From positions 1 through 39,621 of the forward strand of contig DAINOC010000013.1 of assembly GCA_036735565.1 (NCBI GenBank): a stretch of 39,621 bases of DNA, in the 5' to 3' direction. Position 1 is the first letter of the stretch. The number at the start of each line of letters is the position of its first letter. Positions 18,189-26,776 of this stretch are shown piece by piece. The notes under the pieces are model-generated. The model was not told the DNA's origin. It did not search any database and saw only the letters and a program-made list of their open reading frames with translations. Origin of the DNA: Coraliomargarita_B sp036735565. Lineage in GTDB: Bacteria > Verrucomicrobiota > Verrucomicrobiia > Opitutales > Coraliomargaritaceae. The position numbers and the translations under genes are program-made.

Positions 18189-19055
18189 ATGAGCCTACCC
18201 AACCACTGCTCCCGCGAAGAATGGCCCCTCAAAGCCTATAAAAATCTCGACTTTCTCAACAGCGACCCGGCCCGCAATATCCGCATCCTCTGCGAAATGA
18301 CGGAGCCGGCGGTCCGCTTCCGTGAGGAAAATATCCAGGACACCATCGTCCTCTTTGGTTCGGCCCGCTTGCGGCCGGAGGCCGAGGCACAGGCCGCACT
18401 CGGCGAACTGGAGGCCAGTATCGCCGATCCCGCGCACCCCAGCGTAGCCGAAGCCGAGGCACTGCGTCTGGCCCGCTGTGGCGTCCGGGCGGCCCCCTAC
18501 TATACAGCGGCCGTCGACCTGGCAGAGCGGCTGACCCGCTGGTCAATGGAGCGCGAGGCGGCAGGCAAGTCGCCCTACACCATCTGCTCCGGCGGCGGTC
18601 CCGGCATCATGGAGGCTGCCAACCTTGGGGCCCACCAGGCAGGGGGCAAGTCCATCGGCCTCGGCATCAGCCTGCCCATGGAACAGGGGGTGAATGCCTA
18701 CATCCCCGATTCGCTCAAGTTTGAGTTTCATTATTTCTTCGTGCGCAAGTTCTGGTTCGTCTCCATGGCCAAGGTGCTGGTTGCCTTCCCCGGCGGCTTC
18801 GGCACTTTAGATGAGCTCTTCGAGACCCTGACCCTCCTGCAAACCGGCAAGATGGGTGATGAACTCCCGGCCATCGTCCTCTTCGGCAGTGAATTCTGGA
18901 ACAGCATCTGCAATTTCGAGGCACTGGTCGATTGGGGCACCATCTCCAAAGAGGATCTCGGGCTCTTCCGCATCATCGACTCCGTCGAGGAGGCCGCTGC
19001 CTACATCATCGAGACACTTGAGAAAGTGGACGGAGCTGCGACGCCAGAGCGCTAA
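18189..19055 (+). CDS. LOG family protein (TIGR00730-like, nucleotide phosphoribohydrolase)
   Basis: The 288-residue protein carries GGGPGIMEAA (135-144) and PGGFGTLDE (201-209), the nucleotide-binding and catalytic signatures of the LOG/YgdH family. These proteins were once annotated as lysine decarboxylases, but several cleave nucleoside 5'-monophosphates to base and ribose 5-phosphate. An N-terminal extension of about 45 residues precedes the Rossmann core (DTIVLFGSAR). The start at 18189 is the first in-frame ATG. The function in this organism (cytokinin-type activation or nucleotide recycling) is inferred from family only. Confidence 0.88.
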   Translation: MSLPNHCSREEWPLKAYKNLDFLNSDPARNIRILCEMTEPAVRFREENIQDTIVLFGSARLRPEAEAQAALGELEASIADPAHPSVAEAEALRLARCGVRAAPYYTAAVDLAERLTRWSMEREAAGKSPYTICSGGGPGIMEAANLGAHQAGGKSIGLGISLPMEQGVNAYIPDSLKFEFHYFFVRKFWFVSMAKVLVAFPGGFGTLDELFETLTLLQTGKMGDELPAIVLFGSEFWNSICNFEALVDWGTISKEDLGLFRIIDSVEEAAAYIIETLEKVDGAATPER

Positions 19056-19175
19056 TGCTTTGCCAAGCGGGGCCGTCCCTGCTTGAGTTCAGAGCCCGCC
19101 GGAAGCTGCAAACTTCTCCCTCGTGATCGAATCCAAGACCCGCGGCCGCCCGGACAGCTAGCGCTTCACCCCCGT

Positions 19176-20402
19176 ATGTTCGGAGTAAAAGCCATCTCAC
19201 GCTGGCAATTTGGCCTCATGCGCATCGCGCTGGGGCTCTATTTGCTGGTGCACTTCGGCCAACTGCTCCCTTACGGTGCAGAGCTCTTCAGCAACAGCGG
19301 CACGCTGGCAGATCCGGCGCTGAGCCCCCTCTTCGACATCCTGCCCAGTCCGTTCTGGATCCATGACGGCCCCGCGATGGCCACCACCGTGCTCGCCCTC
19401 GCCATGATGGCGTCACTGGCCTTCTGCCTGGGAGTCTATCGCCGCGCCAGCGCGGTCTTGCTGGCTTATCTGTGGGCCGCGCTGTTTTGCCGTAATCCGC
19501 TCATCGCCAATCCTTCACTAGCCTATGTGAGCCTGATGCTGGTGCTGAGCCTGCTCGTGCCTGTGCAGGAAGTGCCCCGCCCGGGTCGCAGTGATCCCCG
19601 CAAATGGTATTTTCCATCCGGCGTCTATACGGCAGCCTGGTTCCTGCTGGCAGCCGGATACACCTTCAGTGGGCTGATCAAGCTGCAATCACCCAGCTGG
19701 ATCGACGGCACCGCCCTCATCCATCTCGCAGAGAATCCGCTCGCCCGCCCCGGCTGGATGCGCGACGCGTTGCTCTCCCTGCCGGATGCCTGGCTGCACG
19801 GGTTCACCTGGCTCTCACTGGCGGGCGAGATCCTCTTCCTTCCACTTTCCTTCTGCCGCAAGGGCCGCTTGCTGGTGTGGACCCTCATGCTGGGAATGCA
19901 CCTGGGCATCCTGTTGGTGGTCGATTTCCTGGATCTCACGCTCGCCATGGTATTGATCCACCTCTTCGTGTTCGACCCCGACTGGCTGCCTCCCCGCGAG
20001 GACGGAAAGCGGCGGACCTTGTTCTACGATGGCGATTGCGGTCTGTGCACTCACAGCGTCCGCTTCTTTATGGAGGAGGACCGCGCGGCCCTCATCAGCT
20101 ACGCGCCCTTGCAGGGCAGCACCGCAGCCGAACAGCTGCCGCCGGAACTGCGACAGCCCGACAACCTCGCGACCGTCGTCTTTCTGGAGGATACGACCCG
20201 CCACATACGCTCCCGTGCGGTCATCCGGGCGTTGGATGCGATCGGCGGACCCTGGCGGATCGCGGCCTGGCTGCTGCACCTCATCCCGCTGCCGCTTCGG
20301 GAGATGGGTTATCGCGGGATCGCCCGGAACCGCCTGCGGATTTTCCCCAAAGGTGCCTGCGCGCTACCGACCGAGCAGGAACGCAGCCGCTTACTCCCCT
20401 GA
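19176..20402 (+). CDS. HTTM/DoxX-like membrane protein fused to a C-terminal DCC thiol-disulfide oxidoreductase domain
   Basis: The 408-residue protein has two parts. Residues 1-275 hold about seven hydrophobic segments with features of the HTTM (vitamin K-dependent carboxylase-like) or DoxX-type membrane proteins, including GYTFSGLIKLQSPSWIDG and LAGEILFLPLSF. From about residue 280, RRTLFYDGDCGLCTHSVRF begins a DUF393/DCC domain with the DGDCGLC active-site motif, which continues to RIFPKGACALP. DCC proteins are predicted thiol-disulfide oxidoreductases. The fusion implies a redox function tethered to the inner membrane. ATG 19176 is chosen because the upstream in-frame TTG (19083) adds a non-hydrophobic, unconserved stretch. 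The substrate is unknown. Confidence 0.8.
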   Translation: MFGVKAISRWQFGLMRIALGLYLLVHFGQLLPYGAELFSNSGTLADPALSPLFDILPSPFWIHDGPAMATTVLALAMMASLAFCLGVYRRASAVLLAYLWAALFCRNPLIANPSLAYVSLMLVLSLLVPVQEVPRPGRSDPRKWYFPSGVYTAAWFLLAAGYTFSGLIKLQSPSWIDGTALIHLAENPLARPGWMRDALLSLPDAWLHGFTWLSLAGEILFLPLSFCRKGRLLVWTLMLGMHLGILLVVDFLDLTLAMVLIHLFVFDPDWLPPREDGKRRTLFYDGDCGLCTHSVRFFMEEDRAALISYAPLQGSTAAEQLPPELRQPDNLATVVFLEDTTRHIRSRAVIRALDAIGGPWRIAAWLLHLIPLPLREMGYRGIARNRLRIFPKGACALPTEQERSRLLP

Positions 20403-20526
20403 GACCAGAGCATAAGACCGTCCCAGAAAATACAAGCACACCGCTGAGAGTAAAAGCTGGTCAAACATCGATGGGTATCCAGTAAGGCCCCAAGCCCCAT
20501 CGTAGGTTTAGGACTCAGGCGCGCTG

Positions 20527-20549
20527 CCCCTGTCCCCTGTCCCCTGTCC
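20527..20549. repeat. tandem CCCCTGT heptamer (3 copies)
   Basis: Three perfect copies of CCCCTGT plus CC run up to the end of kdsD. The last copy forms a hairpin CCTGTCC-GCTA-GGACAGG (20543-20560) in which the kdsD stop codon lies in the loop. This may aid termination. Confidence 0.6.
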
Positions 20550-20550
20550 G

Positions 20551-21537
20551 CTAGGACAGGTTCGACTGGTAGGCATCATGCAGGCGAAGCAGACCGACGA
20601 GCTTGCGGGTAGCTTCTTCGATGACCGGTAGCACCGAGATCTGCGAGCTGCGCTCTTCCATGAGGCGCACCGCCTCGCCCAGAGTGGCGCCAGGATGCGT
20701 AGCTACGGGCTGACGCGTCATGCAGGACTCCGCTGTGCGCGAGAGCAGGTCCCCGCTCTGGGAGAGCAGGCGCCGCACATCACCATCGGTGATAATCCCG
20801 CACAAATAGCCCTCCGCGTCGACCACACAGGCCGCCCCCCACGGGTGGGCGTTCATGGCGATCACCACCTCGCGAAGCGTCTGCTCGGGATTCAGGCAAG
20901 CGACCTTGGCGAGCGGATGCATGACTTCACCGACGGTCAGTAACAGATTCCGCCCCAACTGTCCACCGGGATGAAAACTGGCAAAGTCCTCTTTGGTAAA
21001 TTTTTTAGCCCGGGCCAGCGCCGAGGCGAGCGCGTCACCGATCGCCAGGCTCACCGTTGAACTGGACGTGGGCATCAGGTTGAGCGGGTCCGCTTCTTTC
21101 TCCACACTTGCATCGAGTATCACATCGGCCATCTCGGCAATGGGTGAGTTCAGGTTGCCGAGGATCGCGATGACCGGCGATTGAAATTTCCGCAGAAGCG
21201 GCATGAGCCGCAGCACCTCACTGGTGCTGCCACTTTTGGAGAGCACAATCGTCGGGTCGCCCGGCTTGTAGACCCCGAGGTCGCCATGGATCGCCTCCGC
21301 CGCGTGCAGAAAGACGGCAGGCAAACCACAACTGGAAAAAGTAGCCGCCAGTTTCGAGCCGATGTGCCCGGATTTCCCAATACCGCAGATGACCAATTTC
21401 GACTCGGTAGCGAGCAGCAGCTGCACCGCCTTTTCAAAAGAGCCGTCGAGCCGCGCCGCCGCCAACTCGATCGCGGCAGCCTCGGCGCGCATGGCTTCGC
21501 GACCGGTTTCCAGTAGGTTGATCTCAGACTTTGCCAT
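20551..21537 (-). CDS. kdsD: D-arabinose 5-phosphate isomerase
   Basis: KdsD converts D-ribulose 5-phosphate to D-arabinose 5-phosphate, the precursor of Kdo in the inner core of lipopolysaccharide. The 328 residues have the usual order: a SIS sugar-isomerase domain (LVICGIGKSGHIGSKLAATF near 49-68, HGDLGVYKPGD, VLSKSGSTSEVLRL), the FHPGGQLGR linker motif near 188-196, then two CBS domains (VGEVMHPLAKV and SCMTRQPVATHPGATLGEAV). Its presence implies an LPS-bearing outer membrane. It is on the same strand as, and downstream of, the small lipoprotein gene, but a terminator lies between them, so it is likely transcribed separately. Confidence 0.96.
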   Translation of the reverse strand: MAKSEINLLETGREAMRAEAAAIELAAARLDGSFEKAVQLLLATESKLVICGIGKSGHIGSKLAATFSSCGLPAVFLHAAEAIHGDLGVYKPGDPTIVLSKSGSTSEVLRLMPLLRKFQSPVIAILGNLNSPIAEMADVILDASVEKEADPLNLMPTSSSTVSLAIGDALASALARAKKFTKEDFASFHPGGQLGRNLLLTVGEVMHPLAKVACLNPEQTLREVVIAMNAHPWGAACVVDAEGYLCGIITDGDVRRLLSQSGDLLSRTAESCMTRQPVATHPGATLGEAVRLMEERSSQISVLPVIEEATRKLVGLLRLHDAYQSNLS

Positions 21538-21594
21538 CAGATGCTTTTAGAAACTCGTGAAACACTAGCACATCGCCCGACAAAAGCGATGCAA

Positions 21595-21631
21595 AGAAAA
21601 AGGCCGTCCCCGGAAATCCGAAGACGGCCTT
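21595..21631 (-). terminator. intrinsic terminator after the small lipoprotein gene
   Basis: Reading the minus strand, AAGGCCGTC (21631-21623) pairs perfectly with GACGGCCTT (21608-21600) over nine bases, and the T-rich TTTTTC follows. It lies 15 bases beyond the lipoprotein stop and separates that gene from kdsD. Confidence 0.85.
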
Positions 21632-21646
21632 CACAAAGTCGCGGGC

Positions 21647-21901
21647 CTAGTAGTCTTTCAACGTGATAAAACCCCAGAGCAGCGTGGTCTTGTCACCCGA
21701 AAAATTGCGGCGGGTATAAAGTTCATCCGTGCTGATCGCAAACGTATCCGCCCCCGTCGGCGTGTAAACGGCTTTCTCGTGTTTGACGACACCCAGCAAA
21801 TTTGCCTCTTTCGGGCCCATTTGCGAACGACCACCATCGCAGCCGGAAAGAACGAGTGCCGAAGCGGCGAGAATAAAAAGAGACAGGGTTTTTACACGCA
21901 T
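21647..21901 (-). CDS. small predicted lipoprotein of unknown function
   Basis: The 84-residue product begins MRVKTLSLFILAASALVLSGC, a lipoprotein signal peptide with lipobox LSGC; Cys21 would be lipidated after signal peptidase II cleavage. The mature part of about 64 residues (GPKEANLLGVVKHEKAVYTPTGA, then TTLLWGFITLKDY) has no domain that I recognise. The DxxG- and TTLLWG-type motifs suggest a small beta-rich fold. A strong terminator follows directly and yebC lies 72 bases upstream on the same strand, so it may be read from the yebC transcript or its own promoter. Membrane side (inner or outer) is not clear. Confidence 0.8.
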   Translation of the reverse strand: MRVKTLSLFILAASALVLSGCDGGRSQMGPKEANLLGVVKHEKAVYTPTGADTFAISTDELYTRRNFSGDKTTLLWGFITLKDY

Positions 21902-21973
21902 AAGTAAAAGGGGTTGGTGTTAATCATCTGAAATCTGTTGTTCAGTAACGACGATGGCAAGCGGTTTTTACGA

Positions 21974-22720
21974 TTATTCGCCATCCAGTAGGCCCTCTGC
22001 CAGATCGATATTGGAATGCACTGCCTTAACATCTTCAAGGTCGTCCAATACGTCAATGAGGTGAAGCACCTTCCGGGCGATTTCCTTGTCGGTGACCGGC
22101 ACGAGAATATTGGGCAGATAGGCGAGTTCGGACGATTCCGTCTGTATCTTCTGCTCACTAAGCGCCTGGGACAACGCATCATAATCGGCCAGCGCACACA
22201 CCACCTCGAAGTGGTCCCCTTCGTTCTTGATGTCTTCCGCACCTGCCTCCAGAGCGATCTCCATGAGCCGCTCCTCGTCGATCTTGGATGCGTCGATAAT
22301 GATCTGGCCTTTGCGGGTAAACTGGAAGGCTACCGCACCGACGCCGGCGAGGTTGCCCCCGTGCTTGCCCATGGTGCTGCGCACCTCGGAGGCCGAGCGG
22401 TTCTTGTTGTCTGTCGTGACCTCGACGATCAGGCCCACACCACCAGCCGCATAGCCTTCGTAAACGATTTCCTCATAGGAGACCCCGGGAAGCTCGCCCG
22501 TGCCTTTCTTGATCGCCCGCTCGATGTTATCGGCAGGCATGTTCTCCTTTTTGGCTTTCTGGATGCAGGTGCGCAACCGGGGGTTGAACTCCGGATCACC
22601 GCCACCGTCCCGGGCTGCCAAGGTGAGGTCTTTACTCAGAACGCTGAAGATCTTGCCGCGCTTGGCATCGGCGGCTCCTTTGGCGCGTTTGATAGTGGCC
22701 CATTTGCTATGTCCTGACAT
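21974..22720 (-). CDS. yebC: YebC/PmpR-TACO1 family protein
   Basis: The 248-residue protein matches the family end to end: MSGHSKWATIKRAKGAADAKRGKIF, NPRLRTCIQKAKKENMPADNIERAIKKG, YEGYAAGGVGLIVE, NRSASEVRSTMGKHGGNLAG and a C-terminal acidic ferredoxin-like domain. Members have been described as transcriptional regulators and, more recently, as ribosome-associated factors that ease translation of proline-rich stretches. Its leader is a co-oriented copy of the TTCCCACC repeat family. yidC lies 130 bases upstream on the same strand, so it could be part of a long minus-strand block. Confidence 0.95.
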   Translation of the reverse strand: MSGHSKWATIKRAKGAADAKRGKIFSVLSKDLTLAARDGGGDPEFNPRLRTCIQKAKKENMPADNIERAIKKGTGELPGVSYEEIVYEGYAAGGVGLIVEVTTDNKNRSASEVRSTMGKHGGNLAGVGAVAFQFTRKGQIIIDASKIDEERLMEIALEAGAEDIKNEGDHFEVVCALADYDALSQALSEQKIQTESSELAYLPNILVPVTDKEIARKVLHLIDVLDDLEDVKAVHSNIDLAEGLLDGE

Positions 22721-22727
22721 AAGAGGT

Positions 22728-22825
22728 ATGAAGGTGGGAAGGTGGGAAGGTTAGAAGGTGGGAAGCTGAGCCCGTCTGCGGGCGAAGTCCCGCCGAGCGA
22801 AGCGAGGGAAATGAGCGAGGTGAAT
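22728..22825 (-). repeat. dispersed leader repeat upstream of yebC
   Basis: On the minus strand this reads a head with GAGCGAAG-like units (near 22795-22806), a GC-rich hairpin (CCCGCAGACGGG), then TTCCCACC-type octamers. One octamer is diverged (CTTCTAAC). The tail ends about 12 bases before the yebC ATG. Sense orientation relative to the gene is the same as at ruvB and at the rRNA methyltransferase. Confidence 0.7.
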
Positions 22826-22850
22826 CGGGAGTTGGAAGCAATAACGCAGG

Positions 22851-24674
22851 CTACTTCTTTTTCGGCTTTTTGAGTTTGGGGCGTGCCTTGCTCTCACCGA
22901 CTGCGGCGACTGCGGCTTTCGGTTCAGGATCAGGGCGGCTGTTCGTGATCTTTTGCTGCACAATAGTGAGGATGTTCTGCATCGTCCAGTAGAGACAGAG
23001 ACCGGAGGCGAAGTTGTAGAGAAAGACCAGAAAGATCAAGGGCATCAATTTGAAGATCTTTTGCTGCATCGGATCCGCCGTCGGCGAGGTCGGCATCATT
23101 TGCATCTGCAGGAACATCGTCGCACCCATGATAAGCGGCAGGATGTTGATCGGGAAGCCCATGATCTGCGCGACCGTGTCCGGCTGGGAGAGGTCGGCCA
23201 CCCAGAGGAAGGGCTCGTAGCGCAGCTCCGAGGCAGTGCGCAGCATGTAAAAAAGCCCCAGGAAGACCGGCATCTGGATAAGGATGGGCAAACAGCCGGC
23301 CAGCGGATTGACTTGGTGCTCCTTAAAGAGCTTAAGCGTCTCCTGCTGCATCTTCTGGGGATTGTCCTTATACTTCTCCTTCAGCTCGGCCATGGGGCCC
23401 TGAATCTTGGACATCCGCTTCTGCGACTGGCTGGCTTTGGCCGTAAGCGGCCAAAAAAGAAGCTTGATGCAGATCGTCATAATCACGATGGCCCAGCCCC
23501 AACTCGGCACGACCGCGTAGATTGCATACATGAAGGCCAGCAGCAGCTTACTGAAAAAGCCGAAGAACCCGAACTGCATGACGAGATCCTGACTGTTGCC
23601 GAGACTCTGCAGGCGCTTAAACTCCTTCGGCCCGACGTAAAATTGAACATCCAGACCCGCCTCGGAACCCGGTTGAACGATCCCCACCGAGTAAGCCGCA
23701 CTGCCGGTGATGCCGGTGCCGAACTGTGCGGCACCCTCACCACGCACACCCTCGACCGGCAGGATCACCACGTCGGTGGCCGTTTGCTTCGAAGAAAGCA
23801 CGCTGGCAAAGAACTGATTCTTAACCGACGACCACTGAATCGCCCCTTTGCGCTGGATACGGTCGGTCGGCTCGCTGGCACCAATACCGAGGAAGCCGCG
23901 GCTGCCGGTAAGTTTGTTGATGGCCACAAAGTCGGCGTCTTTGCCATCGTAGTAGCCGACGTTCAAGTAGCTGGGCTGCGAGTTGGCAGTCAGCGGCCAG
24001 GAGGTGCCAAGGTTGAGATAGACGGAGGCCAGGGGCTTCGCGGCATCACTGCGATTGGCAAAGCTGGTGCGGTGATCGATCAAATAAGGATCCTGACCCG
24101 AATCAGACGTCGCCAGCCGATACGAGCGCTCGATCACCAAGCCATTGCCCGCATCGCGGACGAAACGGATGGCGTCGCTGCTTTGCTCGGCGACAGTGTA
24201 ATTCAGATTGTATTCCCGCATACCGCCAGTGCCCGTATCAAGGCTCAGGCTCAGCGCGGGCAGGAGTCCATCCTGATTGAAGACATAATCATCGAGCCCG
24301 CCGCGCTTAGTCTGGAGAAAGCGCACCTCGCGGATCGCTCCGCCGGCGGTGGTAAAGACCACCTCGATATACTGATTGGACAGCGTTACCTCCTCGGCGG
24401 CTTCCTCCAGCGGCGCGGCCTCCGGCAGCGTCTCGCTGACCAGCAACTCGAGCATCGCTTCGGGCGCGGGCGCTGCCCCCTCATCGCCCGTCGGAGCCGC
24501 AGGCAGCTCAAATGCCGCATCCGCGGGTGCCGTAAAGCCGGTCTCAACCGGACGCGACGACTCCTCGATCAGTTGCTGACGGCGTTGCTCTTCGAGCTGT
24601 TTGGACTGCCAAAACATGAAGCCGATACCGGCTACGATGAAGAGGAGACCCAGGAAAGTGTTCTTTTTATCCAT
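22851..24674 (-). CDS. yidC: membrane protein insertase YidC
   Basis: YidC inserts and folds inner-membrane proteins, alone or with SecYEG. The 607 residues show the Gram-negative form. An N-terminal membrane anchor (FLGLLFIVAGIGFMFW) is followed by a Glu/Ala/Pro-rich linker to about residue 95. A large periplasmic beta domain runs to about 370. The conserved 60KD_IMP core then begins with FGFFGFFSKLLLAFMYAIY and holds the hydrophilic loop MSKIQGPMAELKEKYKD, NPLAGCLPILIQMPVFLGLF and LCLYWTMQNILTIVQQ. The tail is strongly basic (KLKKPKKK) for ribosome contact. ATG 24674 is chosen over an upstream in-frame extension because MDKKNTF is the usual start. It follows yidD by 109 bases. Confidence 0.97.
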   Translation of the reverse strand: MDKKNTFLGLLFIVAGIGFMFWQSKQLEEQRRQQLIEESSRPVETGFTAPADAAFELPAAPTGDEGAAPAPEAMLELLVSETLPEAAPLEEAAEEVTLSNQYIEVVFTTAGGAIREVRFLQTKRGGLDDYVFNQDGLLPALSLSLDTGTGGMREYNLNYTVAEQSSDAIRFVRDAGNGLVIERSYRLATSDSGQDPYLIDHRTSFANRSDAAKPLASVYLNLGTSWPLTANSQPSYLNVGYYDGKDADFVAINKLTGSRGFLGIGASEPTDRIQRKGAIQWSSVKNQFFASVLSSKQTATDVVILPVEGVRGEGAAQFGTGITGSAAYSVGIVQPGSEAGLDVQFYVGPKEFKRLQSLGNSQDLVMQFGFFGFFSKLLLAFMYAIYAVVPSWGWAIVIMTICIKLLFWPLTAKASQSQKRMSKIQGPMAELKEKYKDNPQKMQQETLKLFKEHQVNPLAGCLPILIQMPVFLGLFYMLRTASELRYEPFLWVADLSQPDTVAQIMGFPINILPLIMGATMFLQMQMMPTSPTADPMQQKIFKLMPLIFLVFLYNFASGLCLYWTMQNILTIVQQKITNSRPDPEPKAAVAAVGESKARPKLKKPKKK

Positions 24675-24783
24675 TAAAATGTGAAACGAAGGGCCTTGGA
24701 TGGCGGGAAGCGCTGCGCTTTTCAAGCCTCGAACACATCCATACCGCAAAGGATGCATCGCGGCAGCGTGATGAACCGCCCGA

Positions 24784-25068
24784 TCATTGATAACGCTCCC
24801 TGTCAGTGACGGGAGGAACGGGATCCACGCCCCCGGGATGCCAGGGGTGGCATTTGCAGATGCGCCGCATACCCAACCAGCCCCCACGCAGACATCCATG
24901 GTCACGCAGGGCCTCTCTGGCATACTCCGAGCAGGTGGGATAGAAACGGCAGCCGCAGGTCGGACCGCAAAGCGCATGCAGCAGTGGCGAAATTACCCAT
25001 TGATAGCACCGCACCAAAAGGGCAGCCAACGACCCCAACGCGCGATTCAAATGCCGGGCCGCTCTCAT
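24784..25068 (-). CDS. yidD: membrane protein insertion efficiency factor YidD
   Basis: The 94-residue protein has the UPF0161 signature: a membrane-associated amphipathic segment LVRCYQWVISPLLHALCGPTCGCRFYPTCSEYAREALRDHG and the later GGWLGMRRICKCHPWHPGGVDPVP. The cluster of conserved Cys residues is intact. YidD aids YidC-mediated insertion. Its ATG overlaps the stop of rnpA (ATGA, 25065-25068), which supports this start rather than upstream in-frame codons, and implies translational coupling. Gene order rpmH-rnpA-yidD-yidC is the classical one. Confidence 0.95.
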   Translation of the reverse strand: MRAARHLNRALGSLAALLVRCYQWVISPLLHALCGPTCGCRFYPTCSEYAREALRDHGCLRGGWLGMRRICKCHPWHPGGVDPVPPVTDRERYQ

Positions 25069-25436
25069 CGGCGTTTGTCTCCGCTGGCTCCGGCGGGGCC
25101 GATCAACTGGGTGAGGGCCCGGCAAAAGTGACGCTCCAGCGCAGCGAAATCACACCCGTCGAAACCGGACCGCAAAACGACGACGACATTCACGCCGTTC
25201 GGTATCGAAGCGCAGTGCCGGCGAAAGATCTCACGGAGCAATCGCTTTCCATAATTGCGCTTTACCGCATTGCCTACGCGCCGACTGGCGACGATCCCCA
25301 GCCGTGCCGGCAGATCCGCTTCGTCTGCGGTCTGCACGTTCAAAATAAAAGGCGCCGTGTGCACACGGCGCCCAAGATTCCGGACCTTTAGAAACTCGCG
25401 GTTGGAGCGTATACGTCTGGAAGCCGGGATGCCCAT
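25065..25436 (-). CDS. rnpA: ribonuclease P protein component
   Basis: RnpA is the small basic protein that, with the RNA subunit, removes 5' leaders from pre-tRNAs. The 123 residues contain RIRSNREFLKVRNLGRRV at the start, LGIVASRRVGNAVKRNYGKRLLREIFRRH (the RNR signature helix) and a final helix. The ATG at 25436 (MGIPASRRI) is preceded by GACGAGG at good ribosome-binding distance. An upstream TTG (25559) would overlap rpmH and add 41 unconserved residues. It is 58 bases after rpmH and overlaps yidD by four bases. Confidence 0.94.
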   Translation of the reverse strand: MGIPASRRIRSNREFLKVRNLGRRVHTAPFILNVQTADEADLPARLGIVASRRVGNAVKRNYGKRLLREIFRRHCASIPNGVNVVVVLRSGFDGCDFAALERHFCRALTQLIGPAGASGDKRR

Positions 25437-25494
25437 GGCCTCGTCGGGTGCGATTCGCTCAAGCCACGGAGGCCGAAGAAAAACAGACTGACGA

Positions 25495-25635
25495 TTAAAC
25501 CGACGCTGAGAGACGGTAGCGCCCCTTGGCCCGGCGGGCAGCGAGGACCTTGCGTCCACCGCGGGTTTTATTGCGTGCGCGAAAGCCGAACTTGCGGGCG
25601 CGCTTGAGTTTGGATGGGCGATAAGTGGGTTTCAT
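25495..25635 (-). CDS. rpmH: 50S ribosomal protein L34
   Basis: This 46-residue protein is easily missed because of its size. Translation from ATG 25635 gives MKPTYRPSKLKRARKFG, then FRARNKTRGGRKVLAARRAKG and ends RYRLSASV. This is the standard L34 sequence of the large ribosomal subunit. It is the first gene of the rpmH-rnpA-yidD-yidC block and lies 211 bases from the divergent Ppx/GppA gene. A TTGACA hexamer (25692-25697, minus strand) lies upstream, without a convincing -10. Confidence 0.97.
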   Translation of the reverse strand: MKPTYRPSKLKRARKFGFRARNKTRGGRKVLAARRAKGRYRLSASV

Positions 25636-25846
25636 ATGCTGAGGCCTTTAAATATTGAAAAGCCGAGGAGAAAAAGCGTTGGGCGCACCGGTGTCAAGGC
25701 CTCAACAAGAAGAATTAATAAAACAGGGGAGAACCATTTCAGCCGAAAAACGGCAAAGCCACGGATGAAAGAACCCTCGCGCGGTCGCCGACTTTTCCAA
25801 CAAGAGATTCGACAAAGCCAGAGGTTCCTCCGTATCCTGCCCGCTT

Positions 25847-26776
25847 ATGTCCTCTCCCGTGGCAGTCATCGACGTCGGCAGCAACTCGATCAAGTTGCTC
25901 GTAGCCAATCGGCGCGAGGATGGTTCCCTGAATACGGAATTTGTTGAAACCATCGAAACGCGGATCAGTGCGGGAATCAGCCGGGAGCTGCCCTTTTTGG
26001 AAAAAGAGGCCATGCAACGCGGTATCGAAACGATCGTCGAGCTGCTCCGTCTCGCCCGCAAATACAAGCCCCGGGAGATCGCGATCGTGGCCACCAGCGC
26101 TGTGCGCGATGCCATCAACGGCTTGGATTTTATCGATGCGGTCGAGGCGACCACGGGTGTCGAGATCCGCGTGCTCAGCGGCACCGAGGAAGCCACCTAC
26201 ATCGGAAAGGGCCTGCGCTGTGATCCCGCCGTCGCAGACGCGTCCAATTTCATCCAAATGGATATCGGGGGCGGCAGCCTCGAACTGATCCGTATCCGCG
26301 CCACTGAGATCGCACAGGCCATCTCGCTGCGGCTGGGAGCAGTGCGCATCAGCGAGCGCTTCATTGCCGATGTTTCCGGGCCGATCTCACGCCATGAAGA
26401 AACGGCCATCCGTGCGTTCGTCACTGCCGAGCTGACCCAGAGCAAATTTGCCTTCACTCCTGTCAGCCTGCCGCTGATCGTGACCGGAGGGGCCTTCGCC
26501 GTGAGCCGCGCGGTGCTCGCCGCTCAAGCCGGCTGCACCCTGGATGACTTCAACCCCACCCTGCTATACGCGGACCTAGAGGCTCTGAAGTCCCGGCTTT
26601 GCGCACTCACCCTTCACGAGCGGCTAGCGGTTCCCCACCTGCCAGCCTCCCGGGCGGATATCATTCCCGCCGCACTCATCATCATACTTGCCGTGCTCAA
26701 ACACGCGGGACGTCTGAAAATCACCCACTCGCACTATAATCTGCGCTACGGCATCGCCGCCGAACTTCTCGGATGA
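25847..26776 (+). CDS. Ppx/GppA family exopolyphosphatase/pppGpp phosphatase
   Basis: The 309 residues carry the actin-like ATPase-fold signatures of this family: AVIDVGSNSIKLLVA (phosphate 1), VATSAVRDAING, SGTEEATYIGKGL, and FIQMDIGGGSLELIRI (phosphate 2 with the DIGGGS motif). Members hydrolyse inorganic polyphosphate or convert pppGpp to ppGpp. The length is that of the short, two-domain form without the C-terminal HD-type domains of E. coli Ppx. The stop overlaps the next start (ATGA, 26773-26776), so it is coupled to the methyltransferase gene. The exact substrate cannot be decided from sequence. Confidence 0.9.
   Translation: MSSPVAVIDVGSNSIKLLVANRREDGSLNTEFVETIETRISAGISRELPFLEKEAMQRGIETIVELLRLARKYKPREIAIVATSAVRDAINGLDFIDAVEATTGVEIRVLSGTEEATYIGKGLRCDPAVADASNFIQMDIGGGSLELIRIRATEIAQAISLRLGAVRISERFIADVSGPISRHEETAIRAFVTAELTQSKFAFTPVSLPLIVTGGAFAVSRAVLAAQAGCTLDDFNPTLLYADLEALKSRLCALTLHERLAVPHLPASRADIIPAALIIILAVLKHAGRLKITHSHYNLRYGIAAELLG

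Noticed and set aside
24675..24977. 100-residue upstream extension of yidC
   Set aside because: The conserved YidC N-terminus begins at MDKKNTF (24674); the upstream part overlaps the yidD end and has no membrane signal.
25437..25559. Longer rnpA start at TTG 25559
   Set aside because: It would overlap rpmH and add residues not seen in RnpA; ATG 25436 has a good ribosome-binding site.
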